Assembly (NCBI GenBank): GCA_025963615.1
Contig: JAOQAL010000650.1
Location: forward strand, 1-6,921
Length of the DNA: 6,921 nucleotides
Reading direction: 5' to 3'
Origin: Chitinophagaceae bacterium
Lineage (GTDB): Bacteria > Bacteroidota > Bacteroidia > Chitinophagales > Chitinophagaceae
Numbering within the stretch: the first letter of the stretch is position 1; the number at the start of each line of letters is the position of its first letter. The position numbers were made by a program, and so were the translations under genes. Below the pieces are notes generated by a model, which did no database searches, had not been told where the DNA came from, and saw only the letters and a program-made list of their open reading frames with translations. This document shows positions 5,920 to 6,921 of this stretch, piece after piece.

Positions 5920-6921
5920 TCAGGTTTGAGTACCTGAATGCAATCCAACTCTTAATTCATATCCCTTTCCCGCAGCCGACGTAATATCAACTCTTCCATC
6001 ATACAATTTCGCCCGCGATCTGATATTTATAATCCCAACACCATTTTTTTCTTTTAGCAGGTCACAACCGTCCCCGTTATCCGAAATGACTAAGATAATT
6101 TCATCATGGCGTTTGCCTAGCTCAATTCTTGCCTTTGTCGCGTTTGAATGTACTAAAATGTTATTCATTTGCTCCTGGACAATCCTAAAAATAGTAAGTT
6201 GTAATTTTTTCGCCAATAGGCCTAGATGCTTACCATTTTCTCTAAACTCGATAGATAAGGGATGTACTTGAGACAAGTCATGGATCAGGTTTTTGATATT
6301 GTCGACCAGGCTGATGATGTGGGTAGCAGGAACAACCAGCGTTTTAGAAATCTTCCGAATGGCCACCATAACTTGTTCTATAAAACCACAGGACATATCA
6401 AGATATAGTTGTCTTTTTTTTGCCCCCTTACTTGCTAATTGCTGATACATTTTTGCAGTAGCCAGAATTTGGTTCAGGTTTTCATTCAGTTCACTGCCAA
6501 TATTTGCCCTTTCTGTCTCCTGGGCAGTCAATACGGCTTCGGTAATCTCTTTTTCCCTAATTAGCCTTTCTACTGATAGTTTATTTTCCAATAGGACCAT
6601 TTTAGTTACATCCTGAGCTATCCCATGCAAACCTTTAGCCTTGCCCTCCAGATCAAATTCCAGTTTGCCTTCCAGAAAGATATGGCGCATGGATGTATTG
6701 CTGTATACGATACGAAAAGTAATAGAAAAGTCCCCCATACAATCTTGAAAATCCCGTACTTTCTTCTTGACAAAATCTAAATCTTCAGGATGTATAAGAG
6801 ATAGAACTCTTTTAAGCGACTTATTGTTCTGATCGGAAGGTATTCCGAATATCCTGAACGTTTCTTCAGACCAACTAAGATCATTCATCGCAAAGTCAAA
6901 CTCCCAGCTACCCATAAGAGC
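5920..6921 (-). CDS. PAS sensor kinase homologue lacking the phosphoacceptor His (partial)
   Basis: The gene runs off the right edge. The frame is open through 6921, and the ATG at 6913-6915 falls inside the start of a PAS domain (GSWEFDF), so the true start is probably outside. Numbered from that ATG, residues 1-105 form a PAS_3-type domain (LSWSEETFRIFGIP, LIHPEDLDFVKK, HGIAQDVT). A coiled coil spans about 107-135. A HisKA_3-like region at about 130-200 has the otherwise canonical start QETERANIGSEL, but reads SELNENLNQ where active kinases have ELHDxxxQ. The phosphoacceptor histidine is N144 (codon AAT, 6484-6486), and the adjacent aspartate is E145. The ATP-binding domain is well kept: EQMNNILVHSNAT, DNGDG at 279-283, GVGIINIRSRAKLYDG and GKGYELRV. 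It should therefore bind ATP but cannot autophosphorylate at the usual site. It may partner with the intact kinase encoded downstream; that is inference. The product may also carry further N-terminal domains that are not visible here. Confidence 0.88.
   Translation of the reverse strand, partial: ALMGSWEFDFAMNDLSWSEETFRIFGIPSDQNNKSLKRVLSLIHPEDLDFVKKKVRDFQDCMGDFSITFRIVYSNTSMRHIFLEGKLEFDLEGKAKGLHGIAQDVTKMVLLENKLSVERLIREKEITEAVLTAQETERANIGSELNENLNQILATAKMYQQLASKGAKKRQLYLDMSCGFIEQVMVAIRKISKTLVVPATHIISLVDNIKNLIHDLSQVHPLSIEFRENGKHLGLLAKKLQLTIFRIVQEQMNNILVHSNATKARIELGKRHDEIILVISDNGDGCDLLKEKNGVGIINIRSRAKLYDGRVDITSAAGKGYELRVGLHSGTQT

Noticed and set aside
4219..6271. Plus-strand frames at 4219-4407 and 6086-6271 inside the kinase genes
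   Set aside because: They are antisense to conserved ATP-binding domain sequence, so they are shadows of the kinases.
1..6921. CRISPR arrays, tRNA or rRNA genes, insertion-sequence ends
   Set aside because: No regularly spaced repeats, cloverleaf pattern, transposase motif or paired terminal repeats were seen by eye.

Overview
The window reads as a chromosomal fragment from a member of the Bacteroidota, most likely a Chitinophaga/Niastella-type relative. The evidence is a secreted protein ending in a type IX secretion (T9SS) sorting domain, short signal peptides ending in -SQ or -AQ, AT-rich spacers with weak Shine-Dalgarno signals, and NarL/DesK-type (HisKA_3) PAS sensor kinases. The genus is inference; no rRNA or other marker gene is present.

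Left part (about 1-2000): a strip of decayed or damaged genes. A 12-bp-stem hairpin lies at 30-56. A secreted beta-propeller/Ig-like protein (264-917) is broken by two single-base frame changes, one inside its signal peptide and one near 752. It abuts a second secreted-protein gene (910/919-1573) interrupted by a 4-base tandem duplication (GATAGATA, 1288-1295); removing one copy restores a 216-residue frame. A short fragment (1578-1718) and an unassignable open stretch (about 1762-2001) follow. The large genes to the right are uninterrupted, so these breaks look like real gene decay rather than uniformly poor sequence, although read errors cannot be excluded here.

Middle (2024-3616, + strand): one intact 530-residue exported protein with a signal peptide, an unassigned beta-rich N-terminal module, two fibronectin-III-like modules and a T9SS type A sorting domain. 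It is probably displayed on or released from the cell surface.

Convergent gap (3617-4016): AT-rich, with nested inverted repeats and a possible 40-residue minus-strand ORF.

Right part (minus strand): two tandem paralogous sensor kinases. The upstream one (5920 to the window edge, N-terminus cut off) keeps a PAS domain and an ATP-binding domain, but the phosphoacceptor histidine is replaced by asparagine. The downstream one (4017-5783) has a receiver, two PAS domains, an intact HisKA_3 histidine and an intact ATPase domain. A plausible inference is that the His-less protein acts as a partner or regulator of the intact kinase. No DNA-binding response regulator lies within the window.
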